Assembly (NCBI GenBank): GCA_021827205.1
Contig: JAKAWV010000008.1
Location: 57,069 to 121,068 of the forward strand
Direction: 5' to 3'
Origin: Pseudomonadota bacterium
GTDB lineage: Bacteria > Pseudomonadota > Gammaproteobacteria > Xanthomonadales > Rhodanobacteraceae
DNA: 64,000 bases
Under the pieces are notes generated by a model. The model saw only the letters and a program-made list of their open reading frames with translations. It had not been told where the DNA came from and searched no databases. Made by a program: the position numbers and the translations under genes. Within the stretch, counting starts at the first letter, position 1. Each line of letters opens with the position of its first letter. This document shows, piece by piece, positions 8,230-18,855 of this stretch.

Positions 8230-9012
8230 TCAGCGCCCGTCGAACAGCGGCTTGCGCCGCTCGATGAAGGCACGCGTGCCCTCGCGCATATCGCTGCTGG
8301 CGAAGCACAGCGCGAAGGCCTGCGTCTCGAAGGCCAGCGCCTGGTCCAACGCGCACTCGCTGCCCTCGATCACGCAGGCGAGGATGTGGCGCATGGCTTG
8401 CGGCGCGGCGGCGGCGAATTGCGCGGCCACGGCGTCGACCTCGGCATCCAATGCCTCGGGCGCGACCACGCGCGTGAGCAGGCCCAGTTGCTGCGCGCGC
8501 TGCGCGTCGATGGGCGCACCGAGCAGGCACAGCTCCAGCGCGGCGCCGCGACCGCACAGACGCGTCAGGCGCTGGGTGCCGCCGAAACCGGGGATCAGGC
8601 CCAGACCGACCTCGGGCTGGCCCAGTTTGGCGCGCGTGCTGGCGATGCGCAGGTGGCAGGCCATGGCCAGTTCCAGCCCGCCGCCCAGCGCGTAGCCCTG
8701 GATGCGTGCCAGCACCGGTTTGCCCAGGGTCTCGATGCTGCGCATCAGGCTTTGCCCCTGCTGCGAGAACGCCTGCGCCTGCGCGGGACTGAGATCGGCC
8801 ATCTCGGCGATGTCGGCGCCGGCCACGAAGGCCTTGTCGCCGGCGCCGGCCAGCACCACCACGCGCACGGCGGCGGCGTGACGCGCCTGCTGCATGGCGC
8901 TACCCAGCTCGTCGAGCAGCGCGCGGTTGAGCGCGTTGAGCTTGTCGGCACGGTTGAGGGTGATGCGGCGCACGGCGCCGGCGTCTTCGATCAGCAGGTG
9001 GGTGCAAGCCAT
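8230..9012 (-). CDS. Enoyl-CoA hydratase/isomerase family protein
   Basis: This 260-residue crotonase-fold enzyme hydrates trans-2-enoyl-CoA in fatty-acid or amino-acid degradation. The oxyanion-hole segment [10 protein letters not shown] and the [20 protein letters not shown] block with the first catalytic Glu are present, as is [18 protein letters not shown], whose PEV glutamate is the second acid. The start is the ATG of [21 protein letters not shown]; an upstream in-frame extension lacks conservation. It is transcribed divergently from the FKBP gene. The exact substrate cannot be read from sequence. Confidence 0.92.
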   Translation of the reverse strand: MACTHLLIEDAGAVRRITLNRADKLNALNRALLDELGSAMQQARHAAAVRVVVLAGAGDKAFVAGADIAEMADLSPAQAQAFSQQGQSLMRSIETLGKPVLARIQGYALGGGLELAMACHLRIASTRAKLGQPEVGLGLIPGFGGTQRLTRLCGRGAALELCLLGAPIDAQRAQQLGLLTRVVAPEALDAEVDAVAAQFAAAAPQAMRHILACVIEGSECALDQALAFETQAFALCFASSDMREGTRAFIERRKPLFDGR

Positions 9013-9165
9013 GACGGTGCCTGATTGGGGTAGGGTAGGGATGCCGCGCTGGCTGTACGCCAGCCGCGCAAATGTTAAACAGCCGGGAACCTTTGCGCCG
9101 CGCGTGACTCTACGCTCGGACCGGTACGCCGGCCCCGTATTCACCTATCGCCGAGAGAGATCCGC

Positions 9166-9915
9166 ATGCGCAAGCTTGCCCCGATGGCCGTTCTGGCCCT
9201 GATTCCCTTCCTGCCGCTGGTCGCGGCGGCGCAACAAACGCCGGCCCCGGCCAATGGCGCGTCCGCGCCCGCGGCGGTGGCGCCGACTCCGGTCAATCGC
9301 GATCAACTGTCCTACGCGATCGGCTTCGAGGTCGGCAGTAACCTCGCCGGCAACAAGGTCGATGTCGACATCAAGCGCGTGATGCAGGGCCTGCAGGATG
9401 CATACGCCAAGGAGACGCCCGCGGTGCCGGTGGCCAACATGCGTGCGCAGTTGGCCGGCCTGCAGCAACGCCTGCGCGCGCAGGCGCTGGCCAACTACAA
9501 GAAGGTGGCCGCCAACAATCTGCAGCAAAGCGAAGCCTTCATGGCCGCCAACAAGGCCAAGCCGGGCGTGATCACGCTGCCGGACGGCATCGAGTACCGC
9601 GTGCTGGAGTCGGGTACCGGCACGCAGCATCCCATCGGCACCTCGAAGGTCACCCTGCATTACCGAGCCTCGCTGCCCAACGGCAGCGAGTTCGCCAGTT
9701 CGTATGCCACCGGCAAGCCGATCACCTTCCAGGTGGACAAGATGATCCGCGGCTGGCAGGCGATCCTGCCGAGGATGGTGGTCGGTGATCGCTGGCAGGT
9801 GTTCGTGCCGCCGCAACTGGCCTTTGGTCCGGTCGGCCAGCCGCCGCGCGTCGGCCCCAACATGGCCGTGGTGTTCGAGCTGAAGCTGCTGAAGATCGAC
9901 AACAGCGGCAAGTAG
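9166..9915 (+). CDS. FKBP-type peptidyl-prolyl cis-trans isomerase (FkpA/Mip type)
   Basis: This 249-residue periplasmic folding catalyst starts with a signal peptide (MRKLAPMAVLALIPFLPLVA, cleavage near AAAQQ), then a Pro/Ala linker and the helical FKBP_N dimerisation domain (LSYAIGFEVGSNL through ANNLQQSEAFMAANK). The FKBP domain occupies about residues 140-245, with GIEYRVLESGTG, VTLHYRASLPNGSEFASSY, VIRGW-like MIRGWQAIL and the final AVVFELKLLKI. The 48 N-terminal residues are not needed for fold recognition. A weak stem without a T-run follows the stop near 9930-9958. Confidence 0.93.
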   Translation: MRKLAPMAVLALIPFLPLVAAAQQTPAPANGASAPAAVAPTPVNRDQLSYAIGFEVGSNLAGNKVDVDIKRVMQGLQDAYAKETPAVPVANMRAQLAGLQQRLRAQALANYKKVAANNLQQSEAFMAANKAKPGVITLPDGIEYRVLESGTGTQHPIGTSKVTLHYRASLPNGSEFASSYATGKPITFQVDKMIRGWQAILPRMVVGDRWQVFVPPQLAFGPVGQPPRVGPNMAVVFELKLLKIDNSGK

Positions 9916-10078
9916 GCCCGACTGCAAACGCAAGGGTGTGGTCTGGCCGCGCCCTTGCTGCGCTGCATTGCGGCGCGAAGTTTCGCTGCAACGCTGCCGC
10001 GTGCGGAAGTAGCCGATTCGTGATGTTTCCGCTTTGGCCGTCCGGGCGCCCGCGATGCTGCCCTGCAAAATTAAAGTG

Positions 10079-10107
10079 TTGACAAGCGTCACGCCGCGTT
10101 TTAGTTT
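10079..10107 (+). promoter_or_regulatory. Sigma-70 promoter of the leu/ilv operon
   Basis: A perfect -35 box TTGACA (10079-10084) and a -10 box TAGTTT (10102-10107) are separated by exactly 17 bases, and an AT-rich stretch (AAAATTAAAG) lies just upstream like an UP element. This stands out in GC-rich DNA. Transcription should begin around 10113-10115, at or next to the ATG of the leader peptide. Confidence 0.8.
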
Positions 10108-10113
10108 CGACCC

Positions 10114-10287
10114 ATGTTCACGCGCACCGCCCCTCACGCCCACGCCCGCAGCGCTCAAGCCGCTGCCGTGCGCGTGCTGTCCGCGCCACGCATCACGTCC
10201 GCCGATTTCGCCCGCGCCGCGAGCCTGCTCGCGGCGGCGCTTTACCTTCTCGCGATTCTTCTCATTAGCCACGGAGCAGCGGGATAG
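10114..10287 (+). CDS. Leu/Ile-rich attenuation leader peptide of the leu/ilv operon
   Basis: The ATG at the predicted transcript start opens a 57-residue frame ending in TAG. Its last third reads SLLAAALYLLAILLISHGAAG: eight leucines and two isoleucines in fourteen residues, several using CTT, CTC and ATT codons that are uncommon in this genome. A strong intrinsic terminator begins 38 bases after the stop. This is the layout of the leu, ilvB and ilvG leader peptides of enterobacteria, where ribosome stalling at scarce Leu or Ile codons prevents terminator formation. The ATG sits so close to the predicted transcript start that translation may be leaderless. Sequence-based, not tested. Confidence 0.78.
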   Translation: MFTRTAPHAHARSAQAAAVRVLSAPRITSADFARAASLLAAALYLLAILLISHGAAG

Positions 10288-10325
10288 GTCGCGCGTCGCA
10301 TAACAAGCAGACGAACCACCAGAAC

Positions 10326-10356
10326 CCCGCTCCCTGACCAGAGCGGGTTTTTTTTT
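10326..10356 (+). terminator. Attenuator terminator before leuA
   Basis: CCCGCTC and GAGCGGG form a perfect seven-pair stem with an eight-base loop, followed directly by nine thymines. It lies between the leader peptide and leuA, so it must be read through for the operon to be expressed. Together with the leader peptide it forms a probable transcription attenuator. Confidence 0.85.
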
Positions 10357-10412
10357 CGCCCCCGGTTCGCCTGCCGCCGCAGCACCAGCACTTGCAACCC
10401 AGCGGAGCAGAC

Positions 10413-12062
10413 ATGAGCACCAGCCCCCACACACCAGCATTCAGCGATCCCGCGCACGCCGCGCCGCCCGCGCGCGAGCGCGTGCTGATCTTCGACACCA
10501 CCCTGCGCGATGGCGAGCAGGCACCGGGCTGCAGCATGACGCGCGCGCAAAAGCTGCGCATGGCGCGCGTGCTCGAGGAACTCGGCGTGGACATCATCGA
10601 AGCCGGCTTCCCCGCCGCCTCCGAGGTTGATGCCGCGGCGGTGGCCGCGGTCGCCGGCGCCATGCGCCGCGCGCGTATCGGCGCGCTGGCGCGCTGCCAG
10701 GAGGGCGACATCGTGACGGCCGCGCGCGCGCTGGAAGCGGCCGCGCAGGCGCGCATCCATTTGTTCCTCGCCACCAGTCCCATCCATCGCGAGCACAAGC
10801 TGCACATGAGCAAGGCGCAGGTGCTGGATACCGCCGTGGCCGCCGTGCGCCGCGCGTGCGCGCTGTGTGGCGACGTTGAATTCTCGGCCGAGGACGCGCT
10901 GCGCACCGAGCCCGAGTTTCTGATCGAGGTGTTCACCGCGGTCATCGCTGCCGGCGCGCGCACCATCAACGTGCCCGACACCGTGGGCTATACCACGCCG
11001 GCCGAGATCGCGGCGCTGTTCGCGCGTCTGCGCCGCGAGGTGGTGGGCATCGAGCGCGCGGTGCTGAGCACGCACTGCCACGATGATCTGGGCATGGGCG
11101 TGGCCAACAGTCTGGCCGCGATCGAGGCCGGCGCGCGCCAGGTCGAATGCACCCTCAACGGCATCGGCGAGCGTGCCGGCAACGCCGCGCTGGAGGAAGT
11201 GGTGATGGCGCTGCGCACGCGCGCCGATCGCTACGCGCTGGACACCGGCATCGACAGCACGCGCCTGTACGCGGCGTCGCGCGCGCTGAGCGGCACCATC
11301 GGTCTCGAGGTCGCGCGTAACAAGGCCATCGTCGGCGACAACGCTTTCGCGCACGAGGCCGGCATCCACCAGCACGGCATGCTGGTCAACCGCACCACCT
11401 ACGAAATCATGCGCCCCGAGGACGTGGGCTTTCCGCACACGCGTCTGGTGCTGGGCCGGCACAGCGGCCGCCACGCGCTGCGCGAGCGCATCAGCACGCT
11501 GGGCCTGGGCATCGATGACGCGCGCTTCGAGACCGTGTTCACCGCGTTCAAGACGCTGGCCGAGAGCAAGCGCGAGGTGCTCGATGCCGACGTCGAGGCG
11601 CTGGTGCTGGGCACCGCCGTGCACGCGCGCGGGCCGTGGATGCTGGCCGCGCTGCACGTCGGCACCTACGTCGGCGGCGCCTCGATCGCGTCCCTGCACC
11701 TGCGCCATGTCGATGGCCGCGAAGCGCGCGAAACCGCCACCGGCAGCGGCCCGGTGCATGCCGTCACCGCGGCGCTGGTACGCGCCTCCGGGCTGGCGCT
11801 GGAGATCATCGAGCTGCGCGTGCGCAGCATCGGCCTCGGCGCCGGCGCGCAGGGCGAGGCGGTGCTGCGCGTGCAGCACGACGCGCAGGAACTGCGTGGC
11901 CGCGGCACCAGCACCGACATCGTCGAGGCCGCCGCACTGGCCATGCTGGAAGTCGTCAATCGCATCGAGCGCACGCAACCGCGCGCGCTCGCCAATCCCA
12001 CCCATCCCCACGACGGAAATTCACACCATGACGATGAAGCCCGGCACGTATCTGTGGCATGA
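10413..12062 (+). CDS. leuA: 2-isopropylmalate synthase
   Basis: LeuA, 549 residues, condenses acetyl-CoA with 2-oxoisovalerate, the committed step of leucine synthesis. The HMG-CoA lyase-like barrel begins with IFDTTLRDGEQAPG, whose first Asp binds the metal, and includes STHCHDDLGMGVANS with the metal histidines and NGIGERAGNAALEE. The C-terminal third (residues ~395-530) is the leucine-binding regulatory domain, seen in HAVTAALVRASG and GRGTSTDIVEAAALAML. GGAG lies five bases before the chosen ATG. The 3' end overlaps ilvE by 35 bases, and the last ~20 codons are His- and Asp-rich and probably unstructured. Confidence 0.97.
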   Translation: MSTSPHTPAFSDPAHAAPPARERVLIFDTTLRDGEQAPGCSMTRAQKLRMARVLEELGVDIIEAGFPAASEVDAAAVAAVAGAMRRARIGALARCQEGDIVTAARALEAAAQARIHLFLATSPIHREHKLHMSKAQVLDTAVAAVRRACALCGDVEFSAEDALRTEPEFLIEVFTAVIAAGARTINVPDTVGYTTPAEIAALFARLRREVVGIERAVLSTHCHDDLGMGVANSLAAIEAGARQVECTLNGIGERAGNAALEEVVMALRTRADRYALDTGIDSTRLYAASRALSGTIGLEVARNKAIVGDNAFAHEAGIHQHGMLVNRTTYEIMRPEDVGFPHTRLVLGRHSGRHALRERISTLGLGIDDARFETVFTAFKTLAESKREVLDADVEALVLGTAVHARGPWMLAALHVGTYVGGASIASLHLRHVDGREARETATGSGPVHAVTAALVRASGLALEIIELRVRSIGLGAGAQGEAVLRVQHDAQELRGRGTSTDIVEAAALAMLEVVNRIERTQPRALANPTHPHDGNSHHDDEARHVSVA

Positions 12063-13011
12063 CGGCCGCATCAAACCCTGGCACGAGGCCACCGTTCACG
12101 TCGGCGCGCACGTGCTGCATTACGGCTCCTCGGTGTTCGAGGGCGAGCGCGTGTACGCCACGCCGGATGGTCCGCGTTATTTCCGCCTGGCCGAGCACAC
12201 CGCGCGCCTGTTCCGCTCGGCGCGCATCCACGATCTGCACATCCGCCACACCCCGGCCGAGATCGATCAGGCCTGCGCCGATGTGGTGCTGGCCAACGGT
12301 CTGGACAGCGCCTACGTGCGCCCGCTGGTGTACCGCGCCGGCTTCACCTTCAGCCTCGCGCCCGATCCCGAGGTGCCGGTGGAAGTGGCGATCATGGCGC
12401 TGCCCTGGGGCAACCTGCACGGCGCCAATGGTGTGCGCGAGGGCATCGATGTGTGCGTGTCCTCGTGGCACCGGCCCGCGCCCAACACCTTGCCCAGCGG
12501 CGCCAAGGCCGGTGGCAATTACCTATCCAGCCAGTTGATCGCACAGGAGGCCAAGCGCGGCGGTTATGCCGAGGGCATCGCGCTGGCGCCCAATGGTCTG
12601 CTCAGCGAAGGCGCCGGCGAGAATCTGTTTCTGCTGCAACGTGGACGCCTGTACACGCCGCCGGTCGCCGCCGGCATTCTGGCCGGCATCACCCGCGACA
12701 GCGTGCTGACCCTGGCCGCCGAGCTCGGCATCGAAGTGGTCGAATGCGACCTGCCGCGCGAGCTGCTGTATGTCGCCGACGAGGTATTTCTCACCGGCAC
12801 CGCGGCCGAAATCACGCCGGTGCGCTCGGTCGATCGCAAACAGATCGGCAGCGGTCGCCCCGGGCCGATCACGCGCGCGCTGCAGGATGCGTTCTTCGGT
12901 CTGTTCGACGGGCGCCACGCCGACCGTCACGGCTGGTTGACGCCGCTGCGCGCCAGCGCCGAGACGGCGCCGGCGCCGGCGGCACAGCGCAGCGCGTGCG
13001 AGGTGGCGTGA
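12028..13011 (+). CDS. ilvE: Branched-chain amino acid aminotransferase
   Basis: IlvE, 327 residues, is a class IV PLP enzyme that makes valine, leucine and isoleucine from their 2-oxo acids. [20 protein letters not shown], the PLP lysine region [13 protein letters not shown], and [15 protein letters not shown] are diagnostic, followed by [18 protein letters not shown] and [14 protein letters not shown]. The ATG starts [13 protein letters not shown], 35 bases inside the end of leuA in another frame. The stop overlaps the leuC ATG. An ilvE between leuA and leuC is an uncommon order. Confidence 0.96.
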   Translation: MTMKPGTYLWHDGRIKPWHEATVHVGAHVLHYGSSVFEGERVYATPDGPRYFRLAEHTARLFRSARIHDLHIRHTPAEIDQACADVVLANGLDSAYVRPLVYRAGFTFSLAPDPEVPVEVAIMALPWGNLHGANGVREGIDVCVSSWHRPAPNTLPSGAKAGGNYLSSQLIAQEAKRGGYAEGIALAPNGLLSEGAGENLFLLQRGRLYTPPVAAGILAGITRDSVLTLAAELGIEVVECDLPRELLYVADEVFLTGTAAEITPVRSVDRKQIGSGRPGPITRALQDAFFGLFDGRHADRHGWLTPLRASAETAPAPAAQRSACEVA

Positions 13012-14426
13012 TGGCGCCGCGCACGCTGCTCGACAAGCTCTGGGACGCGCATCAGGTCACCGCGGAAACGCCGGACACACCGGCGATTCTGTATGTCGAC
13101 CTGCATCTGGTGCACGAGGTGACCTCGCCGCAGGCCTTCAGCGAGTTGCGCGCGCGCGGACTGCGCGTGCGCCGCCCCGCGCGCACCCTGGCCACGCTGG
13201 ATCATTCCACGCCGACGCTGCCGGCCGATGCCGCGGGCAGTCTGCCATTCGTGACGCCGGCGGCGGCGGCGCAGGTGGACATGCTGCGTGGCAACTGCCG
13301 CGAGTTCGGCATCGAACTGCTGGATCTGGCGCACGCGCAGCGCGGCATCGTGCATGTGATCGGCCCCGAGCTGGGCGCCACCCGGCCGGGCATGACCATC
13401 GTCTGCGGCGACAGCCACACCAGCACGCACGGCGCGTTCGGCGCGCTGGCTTTCGGCATCGGCACCAGCGAGGTCGGTCATGTGCTGGCCAGCCAGTGCC
13501 TGCTGCAGCGCAAGCCGCGCGCCATGGCCATCGAGGTGCGCGGGCATTTGCCGCCCGGCGTCACGGCCAAGGATCTGGTGTTGCACATCATCGGCAACAT
13601 CGGCGTCGACGGCGGCACCGGCTGCGTCATCGAGTACCGTGGCGAGGCCATCCGCGCGCTGTCCATGGACGAGCGCATGACCGTGTGCAACATGTCCATC
13701 GAGGCCGGCGCGCGCGCCGGCATGATCGCGCCGGATGAGGTCACTTTCGCCTGGCTGCACGGACGCCCACGAGCGCCGCAGGGCGCCGCCTGGGAGCGCG
13801 CCGTGGCGCACTGGGAAACGCTGCGCAGCGATCCCGATGCGCGGTTCGAGCGCAGCGTCAGCATCGACGCCGGCGCGATCCGTCCGACGCTGAGTTACGG
13901 CACGCATCCGGGCATGGTGCTGGACATCGATGCCGTGGTGCCGACAGCAACCGATGCGCAAACGCAGCGTGCGCTGGATTACATGGGCTTGCGCGCCGGC
14001 AGCCGTCTCGCCGGTACGCCGGTGGACGTGGTGTTCGTCGGCAGTTGCACCAACGGGCGCCTGTCGGATCTGCGCGCCGCAGCCGCGGTGCTGCGCGGGC
14101 GCCGCGTCGCCGGCAGCGTGCGCATGCTGGTGGTGCCGGGCTCGGCGGCGGTCAAGCGCGCCGCCGAGCAGGAAGGTCTGGACGCGGTATTCCGCGCCGC
14201 CGGCGCGGAGTGGCGCGAACCGGGCTGCTCGATGTGCATCGCCATGAACGGCGACCTGGTGGCGCCGGGCCAACTCGCGGTGAGCACCAGCAATCGCAAC
14301 TTCGAGGGCCGTCAGGGGCCGGGCGCGCGCACCGTGCTGGCCAGCCCGGCCAGCGCCGCCGCGGCCGCGGTGGCCGGGCACATCGCCGACCCGCGCGCGT
14401 ATCTGGTCGAGGAGGCCGTGGCATGA
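13011..14426 (+). CDS. leuC: 3-isopropylmalate dehydratase large subunit
   Basis: LeuC, 471 residues, carries the 4Fe-4S cluster of isopropylmalate isomerase, an aconitase-family enzyme working with Leu[45 protein letters not shown] and the cluster cysteines in [12 protein letters not shown] and [11 protein letters not shown] are all present. Length is normal. Its ATG shares a base with the ilvE stop, and its own stop overlaps the leuD ATG, so translation is coupled. Confidence 0.97.
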   Translation: MAPRTLLDKLWDAHQVTAETPDTPAILYVDLHLVHEVTSPQAFSELRARGLRVRRPARTLATLDHSTPTLPADAAGSLPFVTPAAAAQVDMLRGNCREFGIELLDLAHAQRGIVHVIGPELGATRPGMTIVCGDSHTSTHGAFGALAFGIGTSEVGHVLASQCLLQRKPRAMAIEVRGHLPPGVTAKDLVLHIIGNIGVDGGTGCVIEYRGEAIRALSMDERMTVCNMSIEAGARAGMIAPDEVTFAWLHGRPRAPQGAAWERAVAHWETLRSDPDARFERSVSIDAGAIRPTLSYGTHPGMVLDIDAVVPTATDAQTQRALDYMGLRAGSRLAGTPVDVVFVGSCTNGRLSDLRAAAAVLRGRRVAGSVRMLVVPGSAAVKRAAEQEGLDAVFRAAGAEWREPGCSMCIAMNGDLVAPGQLAVSTSNRNFEGRQGPGARTVLASPASAAAAAVAGHIADPRAYLVEEAVA

Positions 14427-15001
14427 ATCCGATCCGGCAATTGCATGCGCGCAGCGTGGTGCTGGCGCACGAGAACATCGACACCGACCGCATCATTCCG
14501 GCGCGCTTCCTCACCACCACCACGCGCAGCGGCCTCGGCCGCCATGCGTTTCAGGACTGGCGCTATCGCAGCGACGGCACGCCCGATCCGGCGTTCGTGC
14601 TCAACCAGCCCGAGGCGCAGGGCTGCGAAATCCTGGTCGCGGGGCGCAACTTCGGCTGCGGCTCCTCGCGCGAGCACGCGCCGTGGGCGCTGCTCGATGC
14701 CGGCCTGCGCGTGGTGATCAGCAGCGAGATCGCGGACATCTTCCGCAGCAACGCGCTCAAGAACGGTCTGCTGGCGATCACCGTCGACGCCGCCGCGCAC
14801 CGCTATCTGCTGCGCCATCCCGGCATCGAACTGCGCATCGATGTGGTCGCCGGACACATCACCCTGCCCGATGGCGGGCGCTTCGGTTTCGCGCTGGATG
14901 CGTTCGCGCGCCATTGCCTGATCGCGGGCATCGACCAACTCGGCTTCCTGCTGCGCGAGGACGCCGCCATCCGTCACTACGAGGAGCAGCACGCCGCATG
15001 A
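14423..15001 (+). CDS. leuD: 3-isopropylmalate dehydratase small subunit
   Basis: LeuD, 192 residues, is the swivel-domain subunit that completes the isomerase active site with LeuC. The sequence shows [13 protein letters not shown], then [21 protein letters not shown] and [18 protein letters not shown], the standard substrate-loop block. It overlaps leuC and leuB by four bases at each end (ATGA), which fits equal expression of the two subunits. Confidence 0.97.
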   Translation: MNPIRQLHARSVVLAHENIDTDRIIPARFLTTTTRSGLGRHAFQDWRYRSDGTPDPAFVLNQPEAQGCEILVAGRNFGCGSSREHAPWALLDAGLRVVISSEIADIFRSNALKNGLLAITVDAAAHRYLLRHPGIELRIDVVAGHITLPDGGRFGFALDAFARHCLIAGIDQLGFLLREDAAIRHYEEQHAA

Positions 15002-16098
15002 ATACTCATCACGCATCCACGCACATCGCGCTGCTGCCCGGCGACGGCATCGGCCCCGAGGTCACCGCCGCGGCGGTGAGCTGCCTCGAAGCCGTGGCCG
15101 AAATCCACGGCTACCAGTTCCACTTCAGCGAGCACGCCATCGGTGGCGGTGCCATCGACGCCTTTGGCACGGCACTGCCGGAGAGCACGCGCGCGGCCTG
15201 CCTGGCCAGCGATGCGGTGCTGCTGGGCGCGGTCGGCGGGCCGAAGTGGTCCGATCCGCGCGCGCCGGTGCGCCCCGAGCAGGGCCTGCTCGCGCTGCGC
15301 GCGGCGCTGGGCGTGTACGCCAACCTGCGCCCGGTGCAGGTGCATCCGCGCGCGGCGCAGCTCTCGCCGCTACGCGCGGAAAAATTGCGCAACGTCGATC
15401 TGCTGTTCGTGCGCGAGCTGACCGGCGGCATCTACTTCGGCACCAAGACGCGCGACGCCGCCGGCGCATCGGACCTGTGCAGCTACAGCGTGGTCGAGAT
15501 CGAGCGCGTGCTGCGTCGCGGCTTCGTGCTGGCGCGCACGCGCCGGCGCAAGCTGACCTCGGTGGACAAGGCCAATGTCATGGAAACCTCGCGGTTGTGG
15601 CGCGAGACCGCGCAGCGCCTCGCCGCCGAATATCCCGACGTGCAGCTCGAACACCAACTGGTCGATTCCATGGCCATGCTGTTGCTGACGCGCCCGGCCG
15701 ATTTCGACGTGATCGTCAGCGAGAACCTGTTTGGCGACATCCTTACCGACGAGGCCGCGGCGCTGGCCGGATCCTTGGGTCTGCTGCCCTCGGCGTCGCT
15801 GGGCGACGGTCCGCGCGGGCTGTACGAACCGATCCACGGTTCGGCGCCGGACATCGCCGGGCGCGGCATCGCCAATCCGGCCGGCGCCATCGCCAGCGCC
15901 GCGTTGCTGCTGCGTCATTCGCTCGGTTTCGAGGCCGCGGCCGGCGCGCTGGAAAGCGCGCTGTGGCTGGCCCTGGACCAAGGCGTGCTGACCCCCGATC
16001 TGGGCGGTCATCACGGCACCGCCGCGCTCACCGATGCGGTGATCGGACACCTGTGGTCGCAGTCGGCGGTGGATGCCGCCGTGGTGGCGCGGGCATGA
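14998..16098 (+). CDS. leuB: 3-isopropylmalate dehydrogenase
   Basis: LeuB, 366 residues, oxidises and decarboxylates 3-isopropylmalate to 2-oxoisocaproate with NAD. The family marks are IALLPGDGIGPEVTAAAV, LRAALGVYANLRPVQ, VRELTGGIYFG, the catalytic KANVMETSRLWRE, and SENLFGDILTDEAAALAGSLG with the metal aspartates. EPIHGSAPDIAGRGIANP supplies the NAD site. The gene starts in an ATGA overlap with leuD and ends in one with ilvD. Confidence 0.97.
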   Translation: MNTHHASTHIALLPGDGIGPEVTAAAVSCLEAVAEIHGYQFHFSEHAIGGGAIDAFGTALPESTRAACLASDAVLLGAVGGPKWSDPRAPVRPEQGLLALRAALGVYANLRPVQVHPRAAQLSPLRAEKLRNVDLLFVRELTGGIYFGTKTRDAAGASDLCSYSVVEIERVLRRGFVLARTRRRKLTSVDKANVMETSRLWRETAQRLAAEYPDVQLEHQLVDSMAMLLLTRPADFDVIVSENLFGDILTDEAAALAGSLGLLPSASLGDGPRGLYEPIHGSAPDIAGRGIANPAGAIASAALLLRHSLGFEAAAGALESALWLALDQGVLTPDLGGHHGTAALTDAVIGHLWSQSAVDAAVVARA

Positions 16099-17768
16099 GC
16101 GGCGCACGCAAACCCCTGCGCAGCGACGCGATCAAGACCGGCCCCGATCGCGCCCCGGCGCGCGCCATGCTGCGCGCCACCGGACTGGACGACGCGGCGC
16201 TGGCGCGGCCGCTGGTGGCGGTGGTGCACACCTGGTCGAACGTGTCGCCGTGCAATCTCAATCTGCGCGATCTGGCCGCCGCCGCCGCCGAGGGCATCCG
16301 CGCCGCGGGCGGCACGCCGGTCGAGTTCAACACCATCGCCGTGACCGACGGCATCGCCATGGGCAGCAGCGGCATGCGCGCCTCGCTGGTGTCGCGCGAG
16401 GTGATCACCGATTCCATCGAGCTGGTGGTCGAGGGCCATTGTCTGGACGCGGCGCTGATCCTGTGCGGCTGCGACAAGACCATTCCGGCCGCGGCCATGG
16501 CGCTGGCGCGCATGAATCTCCCCGGCCTGGTGTTGTACGGCGGCAGCATCGCGCATGGCGTGCTCGGCGCGCGCCACCTCACCGTGCAGGACGTGTTCGA
16601 AGCAGTCGGTGCGCACGGTGCCGGCACGCTGGACGATGCCGGCTTGCGCGCGGTCGAAACCCACGCCTGTCCCGGCGCCGGCGCCTGCGGCGGGCAGTTC
16701 ACCGCCAATACCATGGCCATGGTACTGACCGCGCTGGGCATCTCCCTGCTGGGGACGAACGACGTGCCGGCCACCGATCCGGCCAAACTCGACGCCGCGC
16801 GTCGCTGCGGTGCGCAGTTGATGCAACTGCTGGCGCACGGGCCGCTGCCGCGCGAGGTGCTGACCGCGGCCGCGTTCCGCAACGCTGCGCGCATGGTCGC
16901 GGCCACGGCGGGATCGACCAACGCCGTGCTGCACATGCTGGCGATCGCGCACGAGGCCGAGGTGCCGTTCACGCTGGAGGACTTCGAGGAGGCCTCGCGC
17001 AGCACGCCGGTGATCGCCGATCTCAAGCCCGCCGGCCGCTACACCGCGGTCGAACTGGCGGCGGCGGGCGGCACCACCACGGTGGCGCAGGCGCTGCATG
17101 TGGCTGGCATGCTCGAGGACGCGCCCACGGTCAGCGGCCGCCACCTGTTCGCCGAACTCGCCGCCGCGCCCGCCGCGCCCGCCGGGCAGAACGTGGTGCA
17201 TCCGGTCAGCACGCCGCTGAAAGCGCGCGGCGGTTTCACCATCCTCTACGGCAACCTCGCCCCCGAGGGCTGCATCCTCAAGCTGGCCGGAGAAGGGCGC
17301 ACGCATTTCACCGGACCGGCGCGCGTGTTCGAGAACGAAATCGAAGCCTTCGCCGCGGTGCAGGCCGGCGCCATCCACGCCGGCGACGTGGTGGTGATCC
17401 GCAACGAAGGCCCGGCCGGTGGCCCCGGCATGCGCGAGATGCTGGCGGTGACCGCGGCCCTGGTCGGGCGTGGTCTGGGCGGCTCGGTGGCGCTGATCAC
17501 CGATGGCCGTTTCAGCGGCGCCACGCATGGCGTCATGGTTGGCCACATCGCCCCGGAAGCCGCGCGCGGCGGCCCCATTGCCTTGCTGCGCGAAGGCGAC
17601 GCGGTGCTGATCGACGGCGACGCGCGTCGCATCGACGGTCCCGAGGATCTGGAATCGCGGCGCGCCGCGTGGGTGCCGCGCGATCCACCAGTCAAGCGCG
17701 GCGCGCTGGCCAAGTACGCGCACATGGTCGGCTCGGCCGCGCGCGGTGCCATCACCGAATCGTTTTGA
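16095..17768 (+). CDS. ilvD: Dihydroxy-acid dehydratase
   Basis: IlvD, 557 residues, dehydrates dihydroxyisovalerate and dihydroxymethylvalerate to 2-oxo acids. Iron-sulfur ligands are seen in VSPCNLNLRDLA, LCGCDKTIPA and CPGAGACGGQFTANTM. The length is close to the shorter 2Fe-2S type, not the ~616-residue E. coli 4Fe-4S enzyme; the cluster type is inferred from length and motif context. The C-terminus ends in VKRGALAKYAHMVGSAARGA. The ATG overlaps the leuB stop, and a 42-base gap precedes ilvC. Confidence 0.95.
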   Translation: MSGARKPLRSDAIKTGPDRAPARAMLRATGLDDAALARPLVAVVHTWSNVSPCNLNLRDLAAAAAEGIRAAGGTPVEFNTIAVTDGIAMGSSGMRASLVSREVITDSIELVVEGHCLDAALILCGCDKTIPAAAMALARMNLPGLVLYGGSIAHGVLGARHLTVQDVFEAVGAHGAGTLDDAGLRAVETHACPGAGACGGQFTANTMAMVLTALGISLLGTNDVPATDPAKLDAARRCGAQLMQLLAHGPLPREVLTAAAFRNAARMVAATAGSTNAVLHMLAIAHEAEVPFTLEDFEEASRSTPVIADLKPAGRYTAVELAAAGGTTTVAQALHVAGMLEDAPTVSGRHLFAELAAAPAAPAGQNVVHPVSTPLKARGGFTILYGNLAPEGCILKLAGEGRTHFTGPARVFENEIEAFAAVQAGAIHAGDVVVIRNEGPAGGPGMREMLAVTAALVGRGLGGSVALITDGRFSGATHGVMVGHIAPEAARGGPIALLREGDAVLIDGDARRIDGPEDLESRRAAWVPRDPPVKRGALAKYAHMVGSAARGAITESF

Positions 17769-17810
17769 ACCCATCCTTTTCCGCCCCACTTTCCAACGGA
17801 GACACGCACC

Positions 17811-18854
<1,044 letters not shown>

Positions 18855-18855
18855 G

